From Winogradskyella marincola (GTDB lineage Bacteria; Bacteroidota; Bacteroidia; Flavobacteriales; Flavobacteriaceae), in the NCBI RefSeq assembly GCF_029624125.1, contig NZ_JARSBN010000007.1:124001-188000 (forward strand): a DNA stretch of 64,000 bases, given 5' to 3'. A model generated the notes under the pieces. It was given only the letters and a program-made list of their open reading frames with translations, was not told where the DNA came from and searched no databases. Each line of letters begins with the position of its first letter. Position 1 is the first letter of the stretch. Shown here one piece after another: positions 23,634 to 33,306 of the stretch. The translations under genes and the position numbers were made by a program.

Positions 23634-26600
23634 ATGTTTAACTCTCTATTTGAACATTTGCTTTTTTTTCGGGAAAAAATAAATACTAAGCGTATTATTT
23701 CGAAAAAAAACATTTCGACATCCTTATTTGTATTATTCCTTTTGAGCGGTTCTTGTTTGTTTGCCCAAAGCAAAACTATATCAGGTACTGTAACCGCTGA
23801 TGATATAGGAGGACCTGTTCCTGGTGCCTCTGTATTAGTTAAAGGTACTACCAATGGAACATCTACTGATTTTGATGGTAATTACTCTCTTACAGTTAGT
23901 GGTCCTGATGCTATATTAGTTGTTTCTTATCTAGGATATGCTACTCAAGAAATAAAAGTAGGCGACAAGACTACAATAAATGTGGCTTTACAACCAAGTC
24001 AAGAAGCTTTAGATGAAGTTGTTGTAATTGGTTATGGTACTGCCAGAAAATCTGACTTAACAGGTTCGGTTGTAACAGTTAGTGGTAATGACCTTAAAGA
24101 GCAGAACATCTCTAATGTTGCTGAAACTTTAACTGGTCGTTTAGCTGGTGTAGAAATATTATCTACTGAAGGATCACCTGATGCCGAAGTTCAAATTAAA
24201 GTAAGAGGTACAGGATCTATAACTCAAGATAGTTCTCCATTAATAATTGTTGATGGTTTCCCTATTAATAACTTAAGTGACATTTCACCTTCAGACATTG
24301 CTAACATTAGTGTTTTAAAAGACGCATCTTCTACTGCTATATACGGTTCTAGAGGTGCAAATGGTGTTGTTATTATAACAACTAAAAGTGGTAGAGAAGG
24401 AAAAATATCTGTTAACTTTAACACATTTTATGGTGTTAAAAAGATAGCTAACACGATTGATGTTTTAAGCCCTGAAGATTTTGTAAAGTGGCAATATGAA
24501 TATTGGTTACTTAATGATGAACCACAGATTTATGAAGAAAACTATGGTTTATATCAAGATTACGACCAATACGTTGGCATGAAAGGAAATAATTGGCAAG
24601 AGCTAATTTATGGTCGTACTGGTGAAGTTGAAAGTAGAGATTTATCTATTAGAGGTGGTTCTGAAAAAATAAATTTCAATTTCAACTATGCGCTTTATGA
24701 TGAAAAGGCAATCATGGTTGGTTCTAACTTTAAAAGAAATAACTTATCATTAGCTTTAAAAAGTAAGGCTAGCGACAGAGTTAACTTAACGTTTAATGCG
24801 CGTTACTCTGACACTGAAATTAATGGTGGTGGTGCTAATGAGCAGAATGAAGTTTCTTCTGCAGATTCTAGACTAAAGCACTCTATAAGATACTCACCTA
24901 TACCATTAGTTAGCTTTGACCCTACTAACACTGAAGAAACTTTCTTTAGCGACTTAGTAAATCCTTTTGTTGCTGTAGATGACAACCAGAGAAGACAATC
25001 TAGAAAAAACCTTAACTTATCTGGTAGTTTTGAGTGGGAAGTAATTGATAATCTTAAATTTCAGACAAGTCTTACCCTTAACAATAGAAATGATTTAGAT
25101 TATCGTTTTTATGGTAAATCAACCTATTTTTCAAGCAACAGACCTGCTGTAGAAAATCAAGGTTTACCAAGTTTAGTTATTAGAGATAGAAAGCGTGAAG
25201 ACTTTAGAAATGCAAATACTATTAACTACGACTTTAAAAACCACCTTGGTGATGATCATGGATTACAACTTTTAGTTGGTCAGGAAATGATTATTGCTAA
25301 GAACAATCAAGTTACTAGCGAGCTTCATGGTTTTCCTTCAGCATTTGATTTTAATACAAGTGTTAACTTAACAACTCAAGGAACACCGTTTTCTGTAAAC
25401 AACTTCTACAGCCCAGAAGACAAACTATTATCTTTCTTTGGTCGTGCAAATTACGATTACAAAAACAAATACTTACTTACAGCAACCTATCGTATTGATG
25501 GTTCTAGTAAATTCTTAGGAGATAATCGTTGGGGTTACTTCCCTTCTGCTGCTTTTGCATGGAAAGTATCTGAAGAAGAGTTTCTTCAAAATACAGATTG
25601 GTTAAACTCATTAAAAGTACGTTTAAGCTACGGTCAGGCTGGTAATAATAACATTCCAACAGGACAAACTATTCAAACATTCCAATCTTATAACACATCT
25701 TACATAAATGGTATAGATAATTATTGGGCTGCTTCTAATGTATTAGCAAACCCTGATTTAAAATGGGAAACAACAGTTACTCAAAACCTTGGTATAGATT
25801 ATTCTCTTTTTAATGGACGTATTAGTGGATCTTTTGAGCTTTATAAAAACGTAACTAAAGATTTATTATTAGCATTCCGTACACCAGGATCTGGTTACGA
25901 ATACCAATTTAGAAACATAGGTGAAATTCAGAACACTGGTTTTGAAGCCTTAATTAACTACTCTGCAATAAACAAAGAAAACTACGGATTAGATTTATCT
26001 TTTAATATTAGTGCAAACACCAACCGTATCAACTCTCTAGGAGAGTTAGAAGATTTTGGATGGACATCTGAGTGGGCTTCTAGTCAAATTGGAAATGATT
26101 ACCTTGTACAAGTAGGTTCGCCTTTAGGTATTATGTACGGTTATAAGAGCGATGGTCGTTATGAAGTATCTGATTTTGATTATGACTCTTCTACAGGTGA
26201 ATATACCTTAAGAGATGGAGTTGTTGATAACAGTGCAGTAATTGGAGATGGATTTGTTAGACCTGGTGCTTTAAAACTTAAAGATATCAACGGAGATGGT
26301 GTTGTTGATAATGATGATAATACTATAATTGGTGATGCTAATCCAGATTTTACAGGAGGTATGACTTTAAGTGCTAGAGCTTATGGATTTGATTTTAGTG
26401 CCGCTTTTAATTTTAGTGTTGGGTTTGACGTGTATAACGCGAACAAAATTCACTCAAACACCCCAAGAGAAAGTAATGACTTCGGAAACTTAACTACTCA
26501 ATTTGCTGATGGTGTTAGATGGACTAACCTAGATCCTTCTTCAGGTCAACTTGTTACAGACCCTTCTCAATTAGAAGCTTTAAATGCTAATACAACGATG

Positions 26601-26897
26601 TGGTCTCCATACATGCAGAGATATGTATTTAGCGACTGGGCTGTTGAAGATGGTTCTTACTTAAGATTAAATACATTAACCTTAGGGTATACGTTACCAG
26701 AATCAGCAGTGTCTGACTTCGGAATCTCTAAACTAAGATTATACGTTACTGCAAACAACGTTTTTGTATGGACTAATTATTCTGGTCTTGATCCTGAAGT
26801 ATCAACAAGAAGAAAAACGACATTTACACCTCGTGTAGATTACTCAGCATACCCTAGAAGTAGACAAGTTGCTTTTGGTTTAAACCTTAATTTTTAA
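23634..26897 (+). CDS. SusC-like TonB-dependent receptor for pectin oligomers
   Basis: Outer-membrane transporter of 1087 residues. A long basic N-region precedes the signal core (SLFVLFLLSGSCLFAQ). A carboxypeptidase-like domain follows (KTISGTVTADDIGGPVPGASVLVKG split across about 48-125), then the plug with DEVVVIGYGTARKSDLTGSV and VRGTGSI, and a 22-strand-type barrel ending in VAFGLNLNF. These are standard SusC features. It is directly upstream of SusD. Given the flanking pectin enzymes, uptake of galacturonate oligomers is the likely function. The first in-frame ATG at 23634 is used; no later start keeps the signal. Confidence 0.93.
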   Translation: MFNSLFEHLLFFREKINTKRIISKKNISTSLFVLFLLSGSCLFAQSKTISGTVTADDIGGPVPGASVLVKGTTNGTSTDFDGNYSLTVSGPDAILVVSYLGYATQEIKVGDKTTINVALQPSQEALDEVVVIGYGTARKSDLTGSVVTVSGNDLKEQNISNVAETLTGRLAGVEILSTEGSPDAEVQIKVRGTGSITQDSSPLIIVDGFPINNLSDISPSDIANISVLKDASSTAIYGSRGANGVVIITTKSGREGKISVNFNTFYGVKKIANTIDVLSPEDFVKWQYEYWLLNDEPQIYEENYGLYQDYDQYVGMKGNNWQELIYGRTGEVESRDLSIRGGSEKINFNFNYALYDEKAIMVGSNFKRNNLSLALKSKASDRVNLTFNARYSDTEINGGGANEQNEVSSADSRLKHSIRYSPIPLVSFDPTNTEETFFSDLVNPFVAVDDNQRRQSRKNLNLSGSFEWEVIDNLKFQTSLTLNNRNDLDYRFYGKSTYFSSNRPAVENQGLPSLVIRDRKREDFRNANTINYDFKNHLGDDHGLQLLVGQEMIIAKNNQVTSELHGFPSAFDFNTSVNLTTQGTPFSVNNFYSPEDKLLSFFGRANYDYKNKYLLTATYRIDGSSKFLGDNRWGYFPSAAFAWKVSEEEFLQNTDWLNSLKVRLSYGQAGNNNIPTGQTIQTFQSYNTSYINGIDNYWAASNVLANPDLKWETTVTQNLGIDYSLFNGRISGSFELYKNVTKDLLLAFRTPGSGYEYQFRNIGEIQNTGFEALINYSAINKENYGLDLSFNISANTNRINSLGELEDFGWTSEWASSQIGNDYLVQVGSPLGIMYGYKSDGRYEVSDFDYDSSTGEYTLRDGVVDNSAVIGDGFVRPGALKLKDINGDGVVDNDDNTIIGDANPDFTGGMTLSARAYGFDFSAAFNFSVGFDVYNANKIHSNTPRESNDFGNLTTQFADGVRWTNLDPSSGQLVTDPSQLEALNANTTMWSPYMQRYVFSDWAVEDGSYLRLNTLTLGYTLPESAVSDFGISKLRLYVTANNVFVWTNYSGLDPEVSTRRKTTFTPRVDYSAYPRSRQVAFGLNLNF

Positions 26898-26909
26898 AAA
26901 ACTTTGAAA

Positions 26910-28697
26910 ATGAAAAAAACAATATTTCTAACACTGATCTTTCTAGCAGGATTATTTAATTCCTGTCAAGAATTTGATGAAGACTTTTTAGATGCGCCTG
27001 CTCCATCATCTGGAGATGAATCAGTTATCTTCTCTACACCAGATTTAGCTAGAGGTGCTGTAGATGGTATACTAGAGCGTATGGGACAAACCAACTCTTA
27101 CAGAGGTCGCTATATTCCGTTTTATGGTTTTAATACTGATACAGAATGGAATTACAGTTCTGATGAAGTAGGAAGCTCTCAAGGAGAATTAATGATATAC
27201 GATGCTACACCTACTAATACTCAAATGAACAGAGACAATAACGTTTGGGCTATGATGTATGCTGGTATAGAACGTGCAAACCTTTGTATTAGAGGTTTAA
27301 GAACTTACGGTAATCCTGAGCCAGGAACAGCTCTTGGACAGCTACTTGGAGAAGCTTTAACTTATAGAGCTATTTATTATGCAGATTTATTAAAAACTTG
27401 GGGTGATGTACCTGCGCGTTTTGAGCCTATTTCTGCAGAGACATTATATCTACCTAAATCAAGCAGAGATGTTATATACAAGCAAATCATTGCTGACTTA
27501 GGTGAAGCTGAAGAATTAGTAGCTTGGCCAAACGATAACGCTACAACTACTACTGTAGAGAAAGCAAACAAAGCTTTTGTTAAAGCTTTTAGAGCTAGAT
27601 TAGCACTTGCTGCTTCTGGTTTCCAACAATATCCTGATGGTATAAGAAGAAGTAATGATCCAGATCTTTCTGTTCAAAATATGTACACTTTAGCTTTTAA
27701 TGAAGCTACAGACGTTATTAATAGTGGAAAAGCAAGCTTAGAGCCTTCTTTTGAAACTTTATGGAGAAATTACAATGAAGAATCTGTTGTTGCAGGTGGT
27801 GAGTCACTTTGGGAAATACCATTTGCTGCAGGTCGTGGTAGAGTATTATTCTCTTTTGCTGTAAGACACAGAGGTGTAGACCAACATACTGGTCAGGCAA
27901 GAGGTGGTATTGCTGGTCCATTACCAACTGTATTCTATGATTTTGACGAACAAGATACTCGTAGAGATGTTACTTGTGTACCTTACCAATGGGGAAATCC
28001 TACAGATGGTTTTGCTCAACAAGAATTAGTTAATCTTGACACATGGTATTTCGGAAAATACAGATACGAGTGGATGAATCGTTATGTAACTTCTACTAAT
28101 GATGATGGTGTAAATAAAATTTACATGCGTTATGCTGAAGTATTACTGATTGCTGCAGAAACTGCTAATGAATTACAAGGTCCTGGAGCTGCTGCACCTT
28201 ACTTAAAAGCATTAAGAAGAAGAGCATTCCCTTCTGAATTACATGCCGAAAAAGTTGACGCTTATGTTGATGCTTTATCAAGTCCTGCAGACATGCTTGA
28301 TGCTATAATCAATGAGCACAAATACGAATTTACTGGTGAAATGGAACGTAAAATGAACCTTATTCGCTGGAACTTACTTGGGGCTAATTTAGATGAAGCA
28401 AAAGCTAAAATGTTCAATCTAAAAAATAGAATTGGTGAGTATGCAGATGTACCTACAACACTTTACTACAAATACCAAGAGGATGGCGAAACGTTAGACA
28501 TCTATGGTTTAAATAGAAATGAAACGGAAAATCCTGGACCAGATTATTCTGCTCAAGATTGGACTATTTTAGAGGACGACATGATTAACTCTATATACAA
28601 GTTAGGTGTAAATCCAGACGACAGACAGTTTTGGCCAATATGGCAAGTCTTTTTAGACGCAAGTAATGGTCAATTGGTTAACGATTACGGCTATTAA
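26910..28697 (+). CDS. SusD-like surface glycan-binding lipoprotein
   Basis: Lipoprotein of 595 residues (LIFLAGLFNSCQEF, Cys about 19) of the RagB/SusD family. N-terminal TPR-like helices include RAIYYADLLKTWGDVPARFEP and FRARLALAASGFQQYPDG, and the C-terminal part has MRYAEVLLIAAETANEL and INEHKYEFTGEMERKMNLIRW, typical of SusD. It caps the SusC barrel and captures oligosaccharide. The ATG at 26910 is preferred to the TTG at 26904. Spacing of 12 bp from SusC shows a common transcript. Confidence 0.93.
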   Translation: MKKTIFLTLIFLAGLFNSCQEFDEDFLDAPAPSSGDESVIFSTPDLARGAVDGILERMGQTNSYRGRYIPFYGFNTDTEWNYSSDEVGSSQGELMIYDATPTNTQMNRDNNVWAMMYAGIERANLCIRGLRTYGNPEPGTALGQLLGEALTYRAIYYADLLKTWGDVPARFEPISAETLYLPKSSRDVIYKQIIADLGEAEELVAWPNDNATTTTVEKANKAFVKAFRARLALAASGFQQYPDGIRRSNDPDLSVQNMYTLAFNEATDVINSGKASLEPSFETLWRNYNEESVVAGGESLWEIPFAAGRGRVLFSFAVRHRGVDQHTGQARGGIAGPLPTVFYDFDEQDTRRDVTCVPYQWGNPTDGFAQQELVNLDTWYFGKYRYEWMNRYVTSTNDDGVNKIYMRYAEVLLIAAETANELQGPGAAAPYLKALRRRAFPSELHAEKVDAYVDALSSPADMLDAIINEHKYEFTGEMERKMNLIRWNLLGANLDEAKAKMFNLKNRIGEYADVPTTLYYKYQEDGETLDIYGLNRNETENPGPDYSAQDWTILEDDMINSIYKLGVNPDDRQFWPIWQVFLDASNGQLVNDYGY

Positions 28698-28723
28698 TAA
28701 CTATTAATTAAGAAACTTAAAAC

Positions 28724-30280
28724 ATGATGAAAGCAAAATATATTTTAAAATGTTCAATAGTGGTTCTTTCTCTACTATTCACATTTTCGGGATGTGACAG
28801 TCCTGATGAAGTTATTGAAGAGCTAAACGTAAGTCGCGAATTTGCTCCGGTAGGATTACAATCGTTTATTAGAAACCAAGTAATTGTTGAACTCCAATGG
28901 GATTCTGATCCTTATGTTAATGACTATGTTATTGAATTTAGTGAAGATGCATCTTTTTCTACTATCGTAGAAACTGTTAATGTTACCTATGAGCAGGTTC
29001 CTGTTCAGGTAGAAATGCAACAAGAAACATTCTACTATATAAGAGTACAAGCAATTAGCTCTAGAGGTTTAGAAAACTCTACGTATGCTACTACTACTGC
29101 CGAAACATTAACTGAGCAGATTTTTTACCCTATAGTACCAGAAGATATTTTAGCTACTGAAGCTACATTTAGATGGTTACCAAACACTGCTGTAACTGAG
29201 TTATTTTTAGTACCAGGTAACATTACCTATACTTTATCTGCACAAGAAATTGCAGAAGGTGTTGCAACTGTAACTGGTTTAACAGGTGAAACAGATTATA
29301 CTGTACAAATTCTTAACGGCTCTACAATAAGAGGTGTATTAGATTTTACTACTGGTATTGATATTGGAGATGGTATATTAGTTACTCCTACAGATGATAT
29401 ATTTCAAATGGTAGCTGATGCTGATCCAGGTGATGTTTTAGTATTAGATGCTGGTGATTATACTGCTCAAGTAGGTACAATTACATTAGACAAATCTTTA
29501 ACTATTAGAGGTCTTTACAGTTTTGATAAGCCTTTATTAAAATTAAGCTTCTCTATTGTAGATGGTGCAACAGATGTAGAACTTATAGATTTAGATCTTA
29601 CAGGAGATGTTGCTACAGACTTAACCGACATGTTAAGGTATACTGCTACAGGAAACTTTAACTCTTTATTGGTAAGTGGTTGTAATGTTCATGATTACAA
29701 CAGATCATTTATAGCAGGAAATGTTACTGACGCTATTGTGCAATCTATAACAGTTGAGAACTGTGTTGTTACAAATGTCTTAACAAGTGGTGGTGATTTC
29801 TTTGATTTCAGAAATTCTGATGTATTAAACGTAAATTTCAGCAACAGCACATTCAACAATTGTGCACCTGGAAGAGATTTCTTTAGAATTGATGATGCAG
29901 GAACACTTGCATCTAACGGCAACCTTTGTAATATCTCTATAGACAGTTGTACTTTATATGCTTGTTCCAATTCTTCAAGCAGAAGAATTCTGTACGTAAG
30001 ATTTGAAGACAATGACATCACTGTAACAAATACTTTAATTACAGATACTGAATCAGAAGGTTATTCGGATCAAGACAGAACGGATGAGTTCATTTCATTT
30101 AGTAACAACAATTATTTTAATGCACCTACATTCTATGATCCTACAGTACCTAGATATGACACATCATCAAGTTATACAACTTTAGATCCTGGTTTTGTAG
30201 ATCCTCTTAATGGAGATTTCACAATTACAACACAATCTTTAATTGATAACCAAGTTGGAGATCCACGTTGGAGACAATAA
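28724..30280 (+). CDS. Surface lipoprotein with FN3-like and beta-helix domains (DUF4957/DUF5123 type)
   Basis: Lipoprotein of 518 residues (LLFTFSGCDSP). After an FN3-like domain (about 38-125; VELQWDSDPYVNDYVIEF) and a second beta-rich segment (to about 215) there is a right-handed beta-helix (about 220-515), with repeats such as NFSNSTFNNCAPGRDFFRI and NISIDSCTLYACS, ending GDFTITTQSLIDNQVGDPRWRQ. This arrangement matches the DUF4957/DUF5123 proteins coded next to SusCD in pectin loci. It may bind galacturonan or act as a lyase; no catalytic residues can be assigned. It is third in the SusC operon and followed by a terminator. Confidence 0.74.
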   Translation: MMKAKYILKCSIVVLSLLFTFSGCDSPDEVIEELNVSREFAPVGLQSFIRNQVIVELQWDSDPYVNDYVIEFSEDASFSTIVETVNVTYEQVPVQVEMQQETFYYIRVQAISSRGLENSTYATTTAETLTEQIFYPIVPEDILATEATFRWLPNTAVTELFLVPGNITYTLSAQEIAEGVATVTGLTGETDYTVQILNGSTIRGVLDFTTGIDIGDGILVTPTDDIFQMVADADPGDVLVLDAGDYTAQVGTITLDKSLTIRGLYSFDKPLLKLSFSIVDGATDVELIDLDLTGDVATDLTDMLRYTATGNFNSLLVSGCNVHDYNRSFIAGNVTDAIVQSITVENCVVTNVLTSGGDFFDFRNSDVLNVNFSNSTFNNCAPGRDFFRIDDAGTLASNGNLCNISIDSCTLYACSNSSSRRILYVRFEDNDITVTNTLITDTESEGYSDQDRTDEFISFSNNNYFNAPTFYDPTVPRYDTSSSYTTLDPGFVDPLNGDFTITTQSLIDNQVGDPRWRQ

Positions 30281-30304
30281 TATTTAGATAAGTTAGTCTT
30301 TAAA

Positions 30305-30340
30305 GAAGGAGATTTGTTTTAAATAACATTTCTCCTTTTT
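30305..30340 (+). terminator. Terminator after the SusCD-lipoprotein operon
   Basis: AAGGAGA (30306-30312) pairs with TCTCCTT (30331-30337), and a run of T follows. The loop is long (18 nt), so termination may be partial. PL1 begins 30 bp later. Confidence 0.55.
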
Positions 30341-30369
30341 TTATTAAATTGAAAATGGAAGAATATTAC

Positions 30370-31683
30370 ATGAAAAAAATAAACTTCATATTGTTAATAA
30401 GCCTAATAACCATTCTTGGTCTTTCTGCTCAACAAAAAGCGTTTCCTACTGCAGAAGGCTTTGGGCAATATGCCACAGGTGGAAGAGGTGGCTTTATTTA
30501 TAAAGTAACGAACCTAAATGATAGCGGAGAAGGTAGCCTTAGAAAAGGCATTCAAAAAAAAGGTGCCAGAATTATTGTTTTTGATGTATCTGGTACTATT
30601 GAGCTTCAGTCTAAATTAGATATCAACAAAGGAAATTTAACCATATTAGGACAAACAGCTCCTTGTGGTGGCATTACCATAAAAGGCTATCCTGTAACTA
30701 TAAAATCTAATAATGTTATTGTAAGATACTTGAGATTTAGAATGGGAGATGTTAATGGTATTGAAGGTGATGCTCTTGGTTGTAGAAATACCGAAAATGT
30801 AATTATAGACCACTGCTCTATCAGTTGGGCAACAGATGAAAATGCTTCATTTTATAACAACAAAAATTTTACGTTTCAATGGAACATTGTTTCAGAAGCT
30901 CTAAACAGATCTGTACACAAAAAAGGCGCTCATGGTTATGGAGGAATTTGGGGAGGAGTAAACGCTTCGTTTCACCATAATCTAATTGCTAATAACAATA
31001 GCAGAAACCCAAGATTTAGCGGCTCTAAAACCACTAAAAATTCTGAAGATGAATTTGTTGATTTCAGAAATAACGTAATATATAATTGGGGCGAAAATAG
31101 TATTTATGGTGGCGAAGAAGGTACTTACAATATTGTGAACAATTATTTTAAATCAGGACCTGCAACAACATCTTCAAAATTAGACAGAATTGTAAGCCCT
31201 TCTGAACCTTACGGAAAATTCTATGTTGATGGAAACTTCGTTTACAATTACGAAGACATCACTAATAACAATTGGAATGGTGGTGTTCAATGCGATCAAC
31301 CAGAACTTACAAAACTTGAAAAAGCTGTTGATATTAACAACAATGTTCAAACTACCAATACCGAAATTGCTTATAAAAACGTGCTTAAACAAGCTGGTGC
31401 CAGCTTTAACAGAGACAAAGTAGACAAAAGGATTATAAAGAGCATAAAAAAGGATAAACCAAGCTACAAAAACGGAATTATAGACTCGCAGGATAATGTT
31501 GGTGGTTGGCCTAAAATAAAAGCTAAGAAAGCTTCAAAAGACTCTGATAACGATGGTATACCAGACAAATGGGAGCGAAAATTACAGCTAAATAAAAACA
31601 AAAAAGATGCCCACTTAAATACCTTAAATGAGCATTATTCTAATATAGAAGTTTATGCTCATATGTTAGTAGATGAACTATAA
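30370..31683 (+). CDS. Pectate lyase, PL1 family
   Basis: Exported beta-helix lyase of 437 residues; signal MKKINFILLISLITILGLSAQ from the ATG at 30370 (the TTG at 30349 and ATG at 30355 precede it without adding a better signal). PL1 landmarks are FPTAEGFGQYATGGRGG, DVSGTIEL, LTILGQTAPCGG, VIVRYLRFRMGD, VIIDHCSISWATDEN and NNNSRNPRFSGSK with the catalytic-region Arg. A short acidic DSDNDGIPDKWE motif near the C-terminus is a thrombospondin-3-like calcium loop. It cleaves demethylated galacturonan by beta-elimination. It faces the PL9 gene tail to tail across 24 bp. Confidence 0.91.
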   Translation: MKKINFILLISLITILGLSAQQKAFPTAEGFGQYATGGRGGFIYKVTNLNDSGEGSLRKGIQKKGARIIVFDVSGTIELQSKLDINKGNLTILGQTAPCGGITIKGYPVTIKSNNVIVRYLRFRMGDVNGIEGDALGCRNTENVIIDHCSISWATDENASFYNNKNFTFQWNIVSEALNRSVHKKGAHGYGGIWGGVNASFHHNLIANNNSRNPRFSGSKTTKNSEDEFVDFRNNVIYNWGENSIYGGEEGTYNIVNNYFKSGPATTSSKLDRIVSPSEPYGKFYVDGNFVYNYEDITNNNWNGGVQCDQPELTKLEKAVDINNNVQTTNTEIAYKNVLKQAGASFNRDKVDKRIIKSIKKDKPSYKNGIIDSQDNVGGWPKIKAKKASKDSDNDGIPDKWERKLQLNKNKKDAHLNTLNEHYSNIEVYAHMLVDEL

Positions 31684-31707
31684 ATACATCTACTAGCATA
31701 TTTTGCT

Positions 31708-33192
31708 TTAATTAAATTCAAAAGCACCAATATCTGGTGCTGTACCATTAAACGGAAGTCCAACATCTTCACCAGCATCAATTAAGTCGCTTCCAGAAAC
31801 TAATTTTAAGAAATCTATATTAGGTAAGCTTCCGTCTTCATTTCTTGGAGAAGCAAGTAAATCAATGTCAACAGTTATAAAATCCGAAGCATTAGTGGTA
31901 ATACCATTCTGCCATCCGTTACTAGATATATCTGTTGTAGTAGCAGAATAGCTATCATTATTATTTCCGGCAAAAGAAGCTGTGTTTTTTATCAGTAAAA
32001 ATTGAGCAATATTAGTAGAACTAAAGTTAATATTGCGTCCATTGCTGTAAGCTGAGCAGTTATAGATTTCTACCTCTCCTCTATTGCTATTATGATCAAA
32101 ACCATCATAAACATTACCTGCTGCAATACAATTGGTGTACACAGCATTATGCTTTAATGTTTTATCATCACTACCTCCAGTTTTAAAACCGTTTCCATCA
32201 CCAGCACCAACAGTTCCATCCATTAAATATCCATTTTTAAAAGCCCAACAGTTTTCGTAGGTAGTCGAAATATTATCTGTATCTCTTAAGTAGCCATCCC
32301 AACCATCATCTAAGTTTTGCCAAGCCCTACAACCAATAAATTTATTATTGGATCCAGCATTTAATTTGCATGCAAACCCATCTGCATTTTCTAGAGAAGC
32401 GTCTGCATTGTAGTACGAATCACAATTCAGAATAATATTATTACTTCCACCTCCATCAATCTGTAATCCTGAGTCCTTGTTTTCACTAAATGTGCAAAAT
32501 TCTATAGTATTATTGTTTCCAGAAATATGCATACCATTATCGCCAGCAGCATAAATATCTATGCCTTTAATATGCCAGTAATCACCAGAAAGTTCAACAC
32601 CTCTGTTAGATGAATTTTCAGACATGGACGAAAAATTAAATCGAGGTCTTTCAGTGTCCGAAGGATAAGCGAAAAGCGAAATTAAATTGTTGCCAGAACC
32701 ATTTCCCGTAATTTGTATGGTAGAATTGAAAATATAGTCTCCTCCTCTAACGTAAATTGTCTCACCTGAATTAGCAGAAGCAATTGCGGCTAGAAGTTGT
32801 TGCGACGTTTCTACTACAGTACCATTAACAGGATCACTGACTCCAGAAATTTCAAACATTTTCTCAGCAAACACATTAGAGCCATCTTGTGCTGTCGCTC
32901 TAACTGTAACCGAACCATTAGAAATTGCTGTTAACAAACCAGAGTTAGAGATAGTAGCAACACTACTGTTATTAACCATCCAAGTTACAGCACTGTTTGT
33001 CGCATCACTAGGCAAAACAGAAACAGAAAGTTGACTCGATCCTCCATCTGTTATAGTACTTCCTGAAATAGTTATCGAAGAAACCGCAATAGTTTCTGAA
33101 GAGCCACCAGAGCTATCACTACTGCAACCAAGAGTTGGTAATAGATACAGTATTACAATAACTTGTAATATGATAATATTGATGTTTTTCAT
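31708..33192 (-). CDS. Pectate lyase, PL9 family, with N-terminal Ig-like domain (lipoprotein)
   Basis: Lipoprotein of 494 residues (VILYLLPTLGCSSD). A Big_2-type Ig-like domain (about 37-117; LSVSVLPSDATNSAVTWMV) is joined to a right-handed beta-helix (about 125-490). The PL9 signature is clear: ENADGFACKLNAG, NKFIGCRAWQNLDDGWDGY and GNGFKTGG, with Lys in the ACKL segment as likely base. PL9 enzymes are calcium-dependent exo- or endo-pectate lyases. The promoter carries the same palindrome as SusC, GH28 and kduI. Serine- and glycine-rich sequence between the lipid anchor and the Ig domain is a probable flexible tether. Confidence 0.86.
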   Translation of the reverse strand: MKNINIIILQVIVILYLLPTLGCSSDSSGGSSETIAVSSITISGSTITDGGSSQLSVSVLPSDATNSAVTWMVNNSSVATISNSGLLTAISNGSVTVRATAQDGSNVFAEKMFEISGVSDPVNGTVVETSQQLLAAIASANSGETIYVRGGDYIFNSTIQITGNGSGNNLISLFAYPSDTERPRFNFSSMSENSSNRGVELSGDYWHIKGIDIYAAGDNGMHISGNNNTIEFCTFSENKDSGLQIDGGGSNNIILNCDSYYNADASLENADGFACKLNAGSNNKFIGCRAWQNLDDGWDGYLRDTDNISTTYENCWAFKNGYLMDGTVGAGDGNGFKTGGSDDKTLKHNAVYTNCIAAGNVYDGFDHNSNRGEVEIYNCSAYSNGRNINFSSTNIAQFLLIKNTASFAGNNNDSYSATTTDISSNGWQNGITTNASDFITVDIDLLASPRNEDGSLPNIDFLKLVSGSDLIDAGEDVGLPFNGTAPDIGAFEFN

Positions 33193-33207
33193 TATCTAAA
33201 AAATTAA

Positions 33208-33252
33208 TGTAATCGATTACACAAGTATAGCGAATTTCTTCCTAGAAACAAA
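33208..33252 (-). promoter_or_regulatory. PL9 promoter with LacI-type palindrome
   Basis: On the minus strand TTTG (33249-33252), 19 nt, and TATACTTG (33222-33229, one base off consensus) form the promoter. TGTAATCGATTACA (33208-33221), a perfect 14-bp palindrome, follows at once and ends 16 bp before the start codon. The divergent lacI starts at 33307, so the site may also affect it. Confidence 0.72.
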
Positions 33253-33306
33253 ACTTACTTAAAATAAAATGCTTAGATTTACATGTTTATTCTGTACTTG
33301 AATTTA

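Noticed and set aside
29695..30021. 108-codon minus-strand frame inside the beta-helix lipoprotein gene
   Set aside because: It is a low-complexity antisense reading of a strongly supported gene, with no family match.
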